A stretch of DNA of 64,000 nt, taken from Streptomyces sp. CC228A. GTDB lineage: Bacteria; Actinomycetota; Actinomycetes; Streptomycetales; Streptomycetaceae. The stretch is taken from positions 1 to 64,000 of the forward strand of contig NZ_JAJPUI010000009.1 of the NCBI RefSeq assembly GCF_021390935.1, read 5' to 3'. Positions 16,360-25,704 of the stretch are shown one piece after another (position 1 is the stretch's first letter; every line of letters begins with the position of its first letter). The position numbers and the translations under genes are program-made. A model generated the notes under the pieces. The model did not search any database. It was not told the DNA's origin and was given only the letters and a program-made list of their open reading frames with translations.

Positions 16360-17064
16360 TCAGTCCCACCAGAACCACCAGTCCTGCCTGTTGAGCACGT
16401 CCTCCTCCGCGTACTCCTCGATCGAGCCGACCCCCTGGCCCACGATGTCGGGGCAGAACGCGAAGTGCTCCCGTGCGACCGCGAGCGCGTGGTCCCGGGT
16501 GCGGGGCGGCGCGGCGACGGACACCGACATGATGTCGGGGCCGAGTCCGACGACGCGTATCCCGAAGCGGTCCTCCCACGAGCGGAGGATCGCGGCCAGT
16601 CGGGCCGCATCCGTGAAGTTGCAGGCCCCGCTCCAGCCGAGTGCGGTCACGATGTCCGCGCTGCTGCGGGCGGGCACGAGGGCGGCGTGCGCGCCGGTGA
16701 AGTCCTTGTCGTCCGTGGCGAGTTCGTCCGCGAGCAGCGCGGCCCTCTCGTCCGGGTCGGCGGAGCGCGTGCCCGGCGCGGCGGGTCCCGGCCAGGGCTC
16801 CTCGCGGCCGATCTCCTGGACGTGCCCCCACAGCGCGGACAGGGTCGCCGCGGGGTCGTGGTCGTCGGCGTCGCCCGACCGGTCGGTGTACGGGAACTGC
16901 TTCTCCGTCAGCAGCACCGGCTGCAGGCCGGCAGCCTCCCGCGCGGTCAGGAGTCGGGACCAGAGGTCGGGTGTGGCGGGCTCGTCCGCGTACCAGTACG
17001 ACGGCTGGACGCGTACGGTGCCGGGCGGCAGGTCCAGGCCCAGCGCGTTGGGGTTGATGACCAT
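16360..17064 (-). CDS. DUF4253 domain-containing protein
   Basis: About 234 residues, soluble. The C-terminal half carries the DUF4253 pattern: a DRFGIRVVGLGPDIMSVSVA strand followed by HALAVAREHFAFCPDIVGQGVGSIEEYA and a Trp-rich end QDWWFWWD. The start ATG 17064 reads MVINPNALGLDLPPGTVRV; an upstream in-frame start exists at 17088. No catalytic function is known. A long octanucleotide repeat lies about 250 bp upstream of the start. Confidence 0.75.
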   Translation of the reverse strand: MVINPNALGLDLPPGTVRVQPSYWYADEPATPDLWSRLLTAREAAGLQPVLLTEKQFPYTDRSGDADDHDPAATLSALWGHVQEIGREEPWPGPAAPGTRSADPDERAALLADELATDDKDFTGAHAALVPARSSADIVTALGWSGACNFTDAARLAAILRSWEDRFGIRVVGLGPDIMSVSVAAPPRTRDHALAVAREHFAFCPDIVGQGVGSIEEYAEEDVLNRQDWWFWWD

Positions 17065-17316
17065 GCCTTCGACACTACGGCCCGCCACTGACAGTCAGCC
17101 GGGAGTGCGCGGGCAGCCGGCCCGCCGAGCCCGGGAGTTGAGGGCCGGGCGGCTGGGCAGCCGGGCGGCTGGGCGGTGGGGCGATTCGGGTGAGGTGGGT
17201 GAGGCGAGTGAGGGGGCGGGGACGCGGGTGGGCGCGTCCGGGGACGTGGGTGGGCGCGTCCGGCTGGGGAGCCGGGTGCGAAGGGGCTCGCGGGGGGACG
17301 CTGCGCCGCCGCCGTA

Positions 17317-17460
17317 CCGCCGTGCCGCCGTGCCGCCGTGCCGCCGTGCCGCCGTGCCGCCGTGCCGCCGTGCCGCCGTGCCGCCGTGCCGCCGTGCCGC
17401 CGTGCCGCCGTGCCGCCGTGCCGCCGTGCCGCCGTGCCGCCGTGCCGCCGTGCCGCCGTG
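17317..17460. repeat. Octanucleotide tandem repeat CCGCCGTG, 18 perfect copies
   Basis: 18 identical 8-bp units, preceded by one variant CCGCCGTA (17309-17316), lie in the 421-bp gap between the DUF4253 gene and the lipoprotein gene. Shorter imperfect repeats (GGGCGGCTGG and GGTGGGCGCGTCCGG types) occupy 17130-17270. The repeat is open in several frames on both strands but has no start site, RBS or domain; I treat the gap as non-coding. Confidence 0.95.
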
Positions 17461-17485
17461 GCTGCGTGCTCGGTGGCCGGCGTGC

Positions 17486-18076
17486 TCAGTGGCCGTACGG
17501 TGGCTGGAAGCAGCCGCCCTCCAGGTACACGCCGTTCGTCCGCACTTCGACGTTCGACGGCTGCACGAACGCGGTGACGCAGGCGCCGGGCTCGACGAAG
17601 AGGCCGATCCGCGTGCCTTCCGGGGTGACGTAGTGGTCGGTCTCGTAGCGCGCGGGCATGCGCTGGACGGCCTCGGCGAGCCGTTTCTCGTCGTACCCGA
17701 GCGTGCGCAGCGCCGCGCGGACGCTCGCGACGTCCCAGGTCTGCTGCTCCCAGAGCCGCTGGAGGACCGGCCTGATGCGGTCCGCTTCCCTCTGCGCGTT
17801 GCGCGCGCCTTCCGCGGACATCTCGGCGGAGCGGCGGTAGGCGTTGTTGCCTCCGTGGTGGGGCGCGCCGTCCACGACCCCGGGCTCCACGTACGGGGAG
17901 GCGCCCGACGGGGAGGCGGGGGCGCTCGCGGTGGGCGTATCGGCGGCGGGTGCGGAGGGGTCCGCGGGGCGGGCGGCCGGGTCGGAGGGGCGGGCCGTCC
18001 CGCAGGCGGTGACGGCGGCGGCGAGCAGGGCGGCGGCGGCCGCGGCGGCCGGCCGGGTGCGGGCACGGCGGTTCAC
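17486..18076 (-). CDS. Secreted lipoprotein, Streptomyces-type hypothetical
   Basis: 196 residues. Signal peptide with lipobox AAAVTACG (Cys about 25), a Pro/Ala/Ser linker with an acidic flavour, then a globular domain: a helical part (RNAQREADRIRPVLQRLWEQQTWDVASVRAALRTLGY) and a beta part (TRIGLFVEPGACVTAF, GVYLEGGCFQPPYGH) with a likely disulfide pair. GTG 18076 overlaps the stop of the upstream SRPBCC gene (GTGA), so the two are co-translated. I do not recognise a named family. Substrate and role are unknown. Confidence 0.75.
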   Translation of the reverse strand: MNRRARTRPAAAAAAALLAAAVTACGTARPSDPAARPADPSAPAADTPTASAPASPSGASPYVEPGVVDGAPHHGGNNAYRRSAEMSAEGARNAQREADRIRPVLQRLWEQQTWDVASVRAALRTLGYDEKRLAEAVQRMPARYETDHYVTPEGTRIGLFVEPGACVTAFVQPSNVEVRTNGVYLEGGCFQPPYGH

Positions 18077-18609
18077 GGACGTGACTCCCGCTCCTCGGCC
18101 AGGGCCTTCACCCCGCGCAGGGTCGCTTCGATGTTGGTGCGGAGCCGGTCCAGCCGGGCGGCGACGATCTGCTCCTCGCGCTCCGGCGCCTTCTCGATGA
18201 ACGGTGTGATCCCGGAGGGCGCGGGGCCCATGCGGGCGGTCTGGCGCAGCAGCGTGCCGGTGCCGTCGGCCAGGGGTTCCAGCGCGAAGCTCCAGGTGGC
18301 CATGGGGCGCGCGAAGTCCGGGTTCCGGTCGGGGCGCGCGGAGACCACGGCCCAGCTGAACAGCTTCGGCGCGTCCAGGACCTCCACCCGCGAGTGGGTG
18401 CGCCACTCGCCGACCGCCTCGTGGACGTTGCGGCCCTCGAACCGGGCGCCGACGGCCGGGCCGGTCGCTCCGTCCAGCCACTCGACCTGTCGGAGCTCCG
18501 GGCTCAGCCGTGCGGGGAGGCCGATGTCGGTGACCAGTTCCCAGACCCGCTCCGGGGGCGCCTCGATGGTGATCTCGACTGTCGCGGTGGGGCCGTCTGC
18601 GTAGCGCAT
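18073..18609 (-). CDS. SRPBCC family (polyketide cyclase/START-like) protein
   Basis: 178-residue SRPBCC helix-grip protein: EITIEAPPERVWELVTDIGLPARLSPE at the N-terminus, FEGRNVHEAVGEW and TWSFALEPLADGTGTLLRQTARM strands, and a long amphipathic C-terminal helix RLDRLRTNIEATLRGVKALAEER. Such proteins bind small hydrophobic ligands. Start ATG 18609 is chosen because homology begins there; the frame is open further upstream. Translationally coupled to the lipoprotein gene. Confidence 0.82.
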   Translation of the reverse strand: MRYADGPTATVEITIEAPPERVWELVTDIGLPARLSPELRQVEWLDGATGPAVGARFEGRNVHEAVGEWRTHSRVEVLDAPKLFSWAVVSARPDRNPDFARPMATWSFALEPLADGTGTLLRQTARMGPAPSGITPFIEKAPEREEQIVAARLDRLRTNIEATLRGVKALAEERESRP

Positions 18610-18759
18610 GCGGCGAGCGTACGTTCGAGCGGCGGAGGTGCGGAGTGCCGTCGCGGACGGTGTGGGCAGCGTCACGGTACAGATCCGGCCACGCGGAGGA
18701 CGGGCGGATCAGGCGGGCGCGGAGCACCCTGGAATGAGGACCACCCGGAGGTGACCGCC

Positions 18760-19035
18760 ATGCAACAACACACGCTCGTCGGATGGCATGTCGACATGGA
18801 GTTCCAGGAGGACGGCAACCGCACCAAGTCCGCCGCCATGGTCCGGCTCGCTGACGGCACCGAGGTGCGCGGCCACGGCCAGGCCCAGCGGCACCCCTCC
18901 GACAGGGAGCAGCTACGGGTCGGTGAGGAGATCGCCGGGGCCCGGGCGCTGATGGACATCGCCACGCAGCTGCTGCAGAAGGCGCACGTCGAGATCGACG
19001 AGGTGAAGGGCAAGCCCTCCCGCCCGCTCATCTGA
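18760..19035 (+). CDS. DUF1876 (Rv2632c-like) small protein
   Basis: 91 residues, cytoplasmic. The opening HTLVGWHVDMEFQEDGNRTKSAAMVRL, DGTEVRGHGQAQRHP, and the C-terminal helix with GEEIAGARALMDIATQLLQ are the DUF1876 pattern, a small double-stranded-RNA-binding-like fold of unknown role found across actinobacteria. Start ATG 18760 has CGGAGGTGACC upstream. It converges on argS with a hairpin between. Confidence 0.88.
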   Translation: MQQHTLVGWHVDMEFQEDGNRTKSAAMVRLADGTEVRGHGQAQRHPSDREQLRVGEEIAGARALMDIATQLLQKAHVEIDEVKGKPSRPLI

Positions 19036-19103
19036 CCCCGACTGCTCGCGCCGAGGAGGCGGCGGCCGCCCACCGCCGAGAGGGCGGCGGCCGCTCACGC
19101 AGA

Positions 19104-19132
19104 AGGGGCGGCGGTCGCTCACCGCCGCCCCT
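19104..19132. terminator. Bidirectional hairpin between DUF1876 gene and argS
   Basis: AGGGGCGGCGGT (19104-19115) pairs perfectly with 19121-19132 around CGCTC. Further GGCGGCGGCCGC repeats precede it from 19058. Confidence 0.8.
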
Positions 19133-19183
19133 CGCGTGCGTCTGCCGCCGGGCTCGGCCCGTGGGGGCCGGGCGCGCGGGGGC

Positions 19184-20974
19184 TCAGAGCCGCTCGGGCG
19201 TCCGGATGCCCAGCAGGGCCATGCCCTGCCGCAGGGTGCGGGCGGTCAGGTCGCACAGGAACAGCCGGTTCTCCGACTGCTCCGGCGTGTCCGCCTTCAG
19301 CACCGGGCACTCCGCGTAGAACGTCGTGTACAGCGACGCCAGCCCGTACAGGTACGCGGCCAGCTTGTGCGGCTCGTACGACTCCGCCACCTCGGCCAGC
19401 GCCTCCCCGAACCGGTCCAGGTGCAGGCCCAGCGCGCGCTCGGCGGGGGCCAGGTCCAGCTCCGGGTGGGGGACCGGCTCGGCGTCGCCCGACTTGCGGA
19501 GGATGGACTGGATACGGGCGTACGCGTACTGCAGGTACACCGACGTGTCGCCGTTCAGCGACACCATCTGGTCCAGGTCGAACTTGTAGTCCCGGGCCGC
19601 CGACGTCGACAGGTCGGCGTACTTGATCGCGCCGATGCCCACCTGGGCGCCGCGCTCCGCGATCTCCTCCTCGGTCAGCCGCTCGTCCTCCGGCAGGTTC
19701 TCGGCCTTCTCCCGGACCACCGCGGACGCCCGGTCGATCGCCTCGTCCAGCAGGTCCACCAGCCGGACCGTCTCGCCCTCACGGGTCTTGAACGGCTTTC
19801 CGTCCTTGCCGAGGACCGTGCCGAACGCCAACTGGACCGCCTTCGTGCCCTCCTTCAGCCAACCCGCCCTGCGGGCCGTCTCGAAGACCATCTTGAAGTG
19901 CAGCGACTGCCGCGCGTCCACCACGTACAGCAGGGTGTCCGCGCCCAGGTTCTCCACCCGGTCGCGGATCGCGGACAGGTCCGTCGCCGCGTACCCGTAC
20001 CCGCCGTTCGACTTCCGCACGATCAGCGGCACCGGGTTGCCGTCCGGGCCCTTCACGTCGTCGAAGAACACGCACAGCGCACCCTCCGAGCGGACGGCGA
20101 CACCGGACTCCTCCAGCAGCCGGCAGGTCTCGTCCAGCATGTCGTTGTAGCCCGACTCGCCGACCACGTCCGCGTCGTCGATCACCATGTCGAGCTTGGT
20201 GAAGACCGAGTAGAAGTAGATCTTCGACTCGTCGACGAACCGCTGCCACAGCTTCAGCGTCTCGTCGTCGCCGGACTGGAGGAGGACGACCCGGTCGCGG
20301 GACCGCGCCTTGAACTCCTCGTCCGAGTCGAACAGCGCCCGCGACGCCTTGTACAGCCGGTTCAGGTTCGACATCGCCTCCTCACCGGAGGCGGCCGTGT
20401 CGCTGCTGTCCGCCTTGTGGTCCAGCTCGTGCGGATGCTCGATCAGATACTGGATCAGCATGCCGAACTGCGTGCCCCAGTCCCCGATGTGGTGGCGCCG
20501 GACCACCTTCTCGCCGGCGAACTCCAGGATCTGCACCATGGCGTCGCCGATGACCGCCGACCGCAGGTGGCCGACGTGCATCTCCTTCGCCACGTTCGGC
20601 TGGGCGTAGTCGATCACCGTGGTGCCGGCGTCCTGCGCGTACGGCACGCCCAGCCGGTCGTCGCCGGCGCGGGCCGCCAGCGTCTCGGTGATCGCCCGGT
20701 CGCCGACCGTGATGTTGAGGAAGCCGGGGCCCGACACCTCGACCTCCTTCAGGACGGGGTCACCCGACGGCAGCGCGTCCACCACCTTGGCCGCCAGCTC
20801 CCGCGGATTGCCCTTCAGCTTCTTCGCGAGGGCCAGGATGCCGTTGGCCTGGAAGTCGGCCCGGTCGCTGCGTCGCAGCAGCGGGTCGGCGGCGCCGGCC
20901 TCCGGCAGGGCAGCCGAGAGGGCGTCCGCGAGACGCTGCTGGACGGTCGAAGCGAGAGAAGGGACCGAGGCCAT
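19184..20974 (-). CDS. argS: Arginyl-tRNA synthetase
   Basis: Class I aminoacyl-tRNA synthetase charging tRNA(Arg). 596 residues. It has an N-terminal additional domain, the HIGH-type motif in YAQPNVAKEMHVGHLRSAVIGD, HHIGDWGTQFGMLIQYLIE, the KMSK-like loop GTVLGKDGKPFKTREG and a C-terminal anticodon-binding helical domain ending MALLGIRTPERL. Start ATG 20974. It is divergent from lysS, with 272 bp between the starts. Confidence 0.97.
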   Translation of the reverse strand: MASVPSLASTVQQRLADALSAALPEAGAADPLLRRSDRADFQANGILALAKKLKGNPRELAAKVVDALPSGDPVLKEVEVSGPGFLNITVGDRAITETLAARAGDDRLGVPYAQDAGTTVIDYAQPNVAKEMHVGHLRSAVIGDAMVQILEFAGEKVVRRHHIGDWGTQFGMLIQYLIEHPHELDHKADSSDTAASGEEAMSNLNRLYKASRALFDSDEEFKARSRDRVVLLQSGDDETLKLWQRFVDESKIYFYSVFTKLDMVIDDADVVGESGYNDMLDETCRLLEESGVAVRSEGALCVFFDDVKGPDGNPVPLIVRKSNGGYGYAATDLSAIRDRVENLGADTLLYVVDARQSLHFKMVFETARRAGWLKEGTKAVQLAFGTVLGKDGKPFKTREGETVRLVDLLDEAIDRASAVVREKAENLPEDERLTEEEIAERGAQVGIGAIKYADLSTSAARDYKFDLDQMVSLNGDTSVYLQYAYARIQSILRKSGDAEPVPHPELDLAPAERALGLHLDRFGEALAEVAESYEPHKLAAYLYGLASLYTTFYAECPVLKADTPEQSENRLFLCDLTARTLRQGMALLGIRTPERL

Positions 20975-21246
20975 GAGCTTCCGTTCCTGATCGTCGAGGC
21001 GCCGCCGGGCCGCTGCGGCGCCCCTGACGACTTTTTCCGGTTGTCAAGTGTCCCACGTGGCGGCAACCTCTTTACTCCCGACGCCCGCGCCTGTGGACAA
21101 CCGCCGGCGCCCGCCGCCCCACAGCCTGTGGACAACCTCGGGCGCACGACTTCCGTCTGGGAGAATGGGCGCAGGGCGACACCCCGCGGCGCACGCGGGC
21201 CCCACCCCGCACCACCTTCGAAACCCACACCAGAGACATCAAGGAC

Positions 21247-23001
21247 GTGCCGATCGTGGCTCAGAGCAGCACCGAGACCGACTGGGTCTCCCGTTTCGCG
21301 GACGAGGTCATCGCCGAGTCGGAGCGACGTGCGCCTGGCAAACCGGTCGTGGTCGCCTCCGGTCTCTCGCCCTCGGGCCCCATCCACATGGGCAACCTCC
21401 GCGAGGTCATGACCCCGCACCTCGTCGCCGACGAGATCCGCCGCCGCGGCCACGAGGTCCGGCACGTGATCTCCTGGGACGACTACGACCGCTACCGCAA
21501 GGTCCCGCAGGGCATCCCCGGCGTCGACGACACCTGGGCCGACCACATCGGCAAGCCCCTCACCTCGGTGCCCGCCCCGGCCGGCTCCCCGCACGCGAAC
21601 TGGGCGGAGCACTTCAAGGCCGCCATGGTCGAGTCGCTGGCCGAGCTCGGCGTCGAGTTCGACGGCATCAGCCAGACCCGGATGTACACCTCCGGCGCCT
21701 ACCGCGAGCAGATCCTGCACGCGATGAAGCACCGCCACGACATCGACGCGATCCTCGACCGCTACCGCACCAAGGACAAGACCACCGGCCAGCCCAAGGC
21801 CAAGGCCCAGAAGCAGCAGCAGAAGCCGGTCGACGAGGCCGAGCTCGCCGCCGCCGAGGGCTCCGGCGCCGCCGGCGAGGACGACGGCTCCGGCGGCTCC
21901 GCGGGCTACTTCCCGTACAAGCCCTACTGCGGGCGCTGCGAGCGCGACCTCACCACCGTCACGTCCTACGACGACGAGACCACCGAACTCACCTACACCT
22001 GCGTGTGCGGCCACTCCGAGACCGTCCACCTGCGCGAGTTCGACCGCGGCAAGCTGGTGTGGAAGGTCGACTGGCCGATGCGCTGGGCGTACGAAGGCGT
22101 GATCTTCGAGCCCAGCGGCGTCGACCACTCCTCCCCGGGCTCCTCCTTCGTCGTGGGCGGCCAGATCGTCCGCGAGATCTTCGACGGCGTGCAGCCCATC
22201 GGCCCCATGTACGCCTTCGTCGGCATCTCCGGCATGGCCAAGATGTCGTCCTCGAAGGGCGGGGTGCCGACCCCCGCCGACGCCCTGAAGATCATGGAAG
22301 CACCGCTGCTGCGCTGGCTCTACGCCCGCCGCAAGCCCAACCAGTCCTTCAAGGTCGCCTTCGACCAGGAGATCCAGCGGCTGTACGACGAGTGGGACAA
22401 GCTGGAGGCCAAGGTCGCCGACGGCACCGCCCTCCCGGCCGACGCCGCCGCCCACTCCCGTGCCGTACGCACCGCCGCCGGCGAGCTGCCCCGCACACCG
22501 CGCCCGCTGCCGTACCGCACCCTCGCCTCCGTCGTCGACATCACCGCGGGCCACGACGAGCAGACCCTGCGCATCCTCAGCGAACTCGACCCGGCCGACC
22601 CCCTGGCGTCCCTCGACGAGGTCCGGCCCCGGCTGGACCGCGCCGAGAACTGGATCACCACCCAGGTGCCGGCGGACGCCCGCACCATCGTGCGCGAGGA
22701 GCCCGACACGGAGCTGCTGCGCTCGCTCGACGACGAGGGCCGCGAGTCGCTGCGGCTGCTCCTGGAGGGCCTGGACACGCACTGGTCGCTGGACGGGCTC
22801 ACCACGCTCGTCTACGGCGTGCCGAAGGTCATGGCCGGGCTCGACCCCGAGGCCAAGCCGACGCCCGAACTGAAGACGGCCCAGCGCGCGTTCTTCGCGC
22901 TGCTCTACCGGCTGCTCGTCAGCCGCGAGACCGGCCCGCGTCTGCCGACCCTGCTGCTCGCCGTCGGCGCCGACCGCGTCCGCAAGCTGCTCGCCGCCTG
23001 A
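21247..23001 (+). CDS. lysS: Class I lysyl-tRNA synthetase
   Basis: LysRS of the class I (archaeal-type) fold. 584 residues: SGLSPSGPIHMGN (38-50) is the HIGH region and KMSSSKG (332-338) the KMSKS loop. A zinc-ribbon-like insertion holds YCGRC and TCVCGHS, preceded by a charged Lys/Gln/Glu-rich loop of about 45 residues with low complexity. The GTG 21247 start reads MPIVAQSS; GTG 21256 is a real alternative because AAGGA (21241-21245) is better spaced for it. A 17-bp hairpin follows the stop. Confidence 0.95.
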   Translation: MPIVAQSSTETDWVSRFADEVIAESERRAPGKPVVVASGLSPSGPIHMGNLREVMTPHLVADEIRRRGHEVRHVISWDDYDRYRKVPQGIPGVDDTWADHIGKPLTSVPAPAGSPHANWAEHFKAAMVESLAELGVEFDGISQTRMYTSGAYREQILHAMKHRHDIDAILDRYRTKDKTTGQPKAKAQKQQQKPVDEAELAAAEGSGAAGEDDGSGGSAGYFPYKPYCGRCERDLTTVTSYDDETTELTYTCVCGHSETVHLREFDRGKLVWKVDWPMRWAYEGVIFEPSGVDHSSPGSSFVVGGQIVREIFDGVQPIGPMYAFVGISGMAKMSSSKGGVPTPADALKIMEAPLLRWLYARRKPNQSFKVAFDQEIQRLYDEWDKLEAKVADGTALPADAAAHSRAVRTAAGELPRTPRPLPYRTLASVVDITAGHDEQTLRILSELDPADPLASLDEVRPRLDRAENWITTQVPADARTIVREEPDTELLRSLDDEGRESLRLLLEGLDTHWSLDGLTTLVYGVPKVMAGLDPEAKPTPELKTAQRAFFALLYRLLVSRETGPRLPTLLLAVGADRVRKLLAA

Positions 23002-23046
23002 CGGCGGGCTCGGCTCCGGTCCGGGGCCCGGCACGGGGCCGTGTGA

Positions 23047-23089
23047 CGGAGGGCCTCACCCGCACGGTGTGCGCGGGTGAGGCCCTCCG
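23047..23089. terminator. Strong hairpin after lysS
   Basis: A 17-bp perfect inverted repeat (23047-23063 with 23073-23089, 9-nt loop) begins 46 nt past the lysS stop. Confidence 0.88.
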
Positions 23090-23171
23090 GCCGTTCCTGC
23101 ACCCTTGGGATGACCGCGGCCTCGCCCCCGAGCACGACGCGACCGGCCCGTCCGTGCGGGACCGTGGACCC

Positions 23172-23387
23172 ATGAGGGAACTCGTCGCGCTCGTCGGTTG
23201 GCTCGTCGGCATCCAGGGCGTCCTGGGCATCGCCGGACGGGCCTTCGGAGACCACCCGTGGGGGCTGCTGCACCGGTGGTGGGACATCCCCACGCCCGGC
23301 TACGCCGTGCTCGCCCTCGTGGGCGCCGCTCTCGCGGTGTACCGGGAGACCGCCAAGGCCCGCGCCCGCTCCGCGGGCCGCCCCTGA
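23172..23387 (+). CDS. Small two-helix membrane protein
   Basis: 71 residues with two predicted membrane segments (LVALVGWLVGIQGVLGIAG and YAVLALVGAALAVY) separated by a Trp-rich loop (HPWGLLHRWWDIPTPG) and a basic end. Start ATG 23172 is preceded by a purine-rich GGGACCGTGGACC stretch. It follows lysS after the terminator. Conserved-looking but without a known role. Confidence 0.7.
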   Translation: MRELVALVGWLVGIQGVLGIAGRAFGDHPWGLLHRWWDIPTPGYAVLALVGAALAVYRETAKARARSAGRP

Positions 23388-23401
23388 CCCGGCCGGCCGC
23401 C

Positions 23402-23488
23402 CCTGGCCCCGCGGCCCTGGCCCGGCCGCACCTGGCCCCGAGGCCCTGGCCCGGCCGCACCTGGGCGCGTCGCCCTGGCCCGGCCGCC
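23402..23488. repeat. 29-bp tandem repeat, 3 copies
   Basis: Units 23402-23430, 23431-23459 and 23460-23488 share CCTGG...CGCGGCCCTGGCCCGGCCGC, the third being divergent. They fill the gap between the small membrane protein and the end of the DUF2637 gene. Confidence 0.8.
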
Positions 23489-23497
23489 GCTCGGCCC

Positions 23498-25517
23498 CTA
23501 GGCGATGTGCTCGGCCTCCAGCTCGGCCTGGTAGCGGTTCTTGAACTCCGGCAGCAGTCGGCGCAGCAGGGCGGCACTGCGTGGGTGGCTCACCCCGTAC
23601 GCGTCCGTGAGGTGTATGTCCAGGACGTCTGCGCTGGGCCAGTTGCCGTTCTGCCGGGCGTAGGTGCGGAACACGTCGTACGCCAGGCCGGCGAACTCCT
23701 GGGTTCCGGAGGTGTCCGGGTCGTCCTCGCCGCCGTCGGCGGCGGCGGCAGTCTCCGCGGCCCCGTCGGCCTCCTGCTGCGTGGGGGCGTACGTCCCCGT
23801 GTAGGTGTCGGGCGCCACCTTGGGCGCGGCGAACCAGGGGCTGTGGTGGGTGTTCGGTGCAGGGTGCGCCTGCTCGCCGGGGGAGGCGCCGGTGCGGCCG
23901 TGCTCCTGCCCGTACGCCGGCTGCTCCTGGCCGTACACGGGCGGGCCGTACTGCGGCTGGGGGAACCCGGGCTGCGGGTACCCCTGCGGCGCCGGGTAGG
24001 GGGCGCCGTGCTCCTGCGGGGCGTCGGGGCCGGGCGCCTGGGGCGGCAGGGCGTCCGCGTACCCGGCGCCGGCCTGCTCCGCGTGCGCGGCTTCGCCCTC
24101 CGCCTCCGTCCGCGGCCGCACCGGAGGCTGCGGCCGGAACTGCCGGGGATGCGGCTGGTCGTAGGGGCCGGGCCGGCCGAAGGGCTGCTGCGGGGCCGGG
24201 CCCGCGGCCTCGGCGTGCGGCCGGTCCGCCTGCCCGGCGGCCTGCTGCGCCACGTGTCCGGGCACCTGGCCCTCTGCCCGCACGGGGGCCTGGCCCTCTG
24301 CCTGCACGGGGGCCTGGCCCTCTGCCTGCACGGGGGCTGGCCCTCTGCCTGCGCGGTGGCCTGCGGCCGGTCCTGCGCGCCGGTCCGGGCGGCCTCCCGC
24401 ACACGGGACCGGGCGGCGTCGCCCGCCGGGCCCGCCTGCCCGCGGGGTTCCCGGGCCTGCCCGGGCTGCGGCCCGTCGGGCTTCGGGGCGCCTGGGGCAT
24501 GCCCCTGCGGGCACGGGCGTCGGCCCGGCCCCCTACCGCGTGCGGCGGCTCGGGAGCCACCGGTCCGCCCTGGCCGCTCCTGTACGCGCCCTCCGCGCCG
24601 TCCTCGGCCACACCGGCCTCGGCACCTGCACCGGCCTCGGCTTCCGCGTCCGGCTGCGGCTGCCGGTCCGGGCGCTGCGGCGTCGCCTGCCGCGGCAGCT
24701 CGCCCGCCGCGCCGACGGGCCCGGCGGTGACCGCGGCCACCGCGGTGTCCGCCGTCACCGCCTGCGCCTTCACGGTCTCCACCGTCACGGTGGTGCCCGC
24801 CGCCACCGGCTTGGGCGGCAGCAGCACCGGCTCGATGCCCGCCGCCGCCAGGCCGGCCGGCGCCGTCTCCGCGAGCGGCACCCCGATCCTGGCGAGCCGC
24901 AGCGGCATCAGCGCCTCCACCGGGGCCTTGCGCCGCCAGCCGCGCCCGAACCGGGCCTGCAGCCGCGCCTGGTAGATCATCCGGTCCTGTTCGAGCTTGA
25001 TGACCTGCTCGTACGAGCGCAGCTCCCACAGCTTCATCCGGCGCCACAGGCGGAAGGTCGGTATCGGAGACAGCAGCCACCGTGTGAGCCGCACGCCCTC
25101 CATGTGCTTGTCGGCGGTGATGTCCGCGATCCGGCCGACCGCGTGCCGGGCGGCCTCCACGGTGACCACGAACAGCACCGGGATGACGGCGTGCATGCCG
25201 ACGCCCAGCGGGTCGGGCCATGCCGCCGCGCCGTTGAAGGCGATCGTCGCGGCCGTCAGCAGCCACGCCGTCTGCCGCAGCAGGGGGAAGGGGATCCGGA
25301 TCCACGTCAGCAGCAGGTCCAGGGCGAGCAGCACGCAGATGCCCGCGTCGATGCCGATGGGGAAGACCAGCGAGAAGTCGCCGAAACCTTTCTTCTCGGC
25401 CAGGTCCCGCACCGCCGTGTACGACCCCGCGAAACCGATCGCGGCGATGACCACCGCGCCCGCGATGACGACACCGATCAGGACACGGTGCGTCCGTGTG
25501 AGCTGCATCGCGGGCAC
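23498..25517 (-). CDS. DUF2637 (SpdB-like) membrane protein, two apparent frameshifts
   Basis: N-terminal four-helix DUF2637 domain (THRVLIGVVIAGAVVIAAIGFAGSY through VIPVLFVVTVEAARHAVGRI), a conserved juxtamembrane segment (FRLWRRMKLWELRSYEQVIKLEQ), a long Pro/Gln/Ala-rich linker and a C-terminal domain of about 70 residues (EFAGLAYDVFRTYARQNGNW, HPRSAALLRRLLPEFKNRY) that looks like a winged-helix DNA-binding module. The reading frame changes at about 24,530 (C5 run) and at about 24,336, where one of four 24-bp repeats has 23 bp. Restoring one base at each gives 673 residues. GTG 25517 is chosen on GGGAGGGA spacing; ATG 25508 is the alternative. Related proteins occur on plasmids (spread genes). 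Confidence 0.72.
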
Positions 25518-25641
25518 GCGCGGTCCCTCCCCCACTCAGATCCGAAACTCGGGGGCACAGCCTGACACACGCCGCCGGGAGCCCACCTCCTGGGGCTCAC
25601 CGCGGGAGCCGGCACCCCTGCGCCTCCCCGTGGGAGAGCGC

Positions 25642-25660
25642 CCCTGCGGCAGCCGCAGGG
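25642..25660. terminator. Short hairpin after the DUF3558 gene
   Basis: CCCTGCGG (25642-25649) and CCGCAGGG (25653-25660) with loop CAG lie 45 nt past the stop of the minus-strand DUF3558 gene. Confidence 0.45.
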
Positions 25661-25704
25661 CCAACGCCCCGAAGGGCCCCGCCTGCTGGTGGGCCGTCAC
25701 CGCG

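Noticed and set aside
17317..17460. CRISPR array
   Set aside because: The units are 8 bp with no spacers, so this is a simple tandem repeat; no other array in the window has spacers.
16001..18604. A very long plus-strand open frame containing RRAAVPPC repeats
   Set aside because: It is antisense to five real minus-strand genes, its repeats come from the octanucleotide array, and it has no RBS or domain.
22905..25535. A single long minus-strand frame over 23-25.5 kb as an 876-residue DUF2637 protein
   Set aside because: Its C-terminal half is Arg/Pro noise; the natural C-terminus lies in another frame after two one-base shifts.
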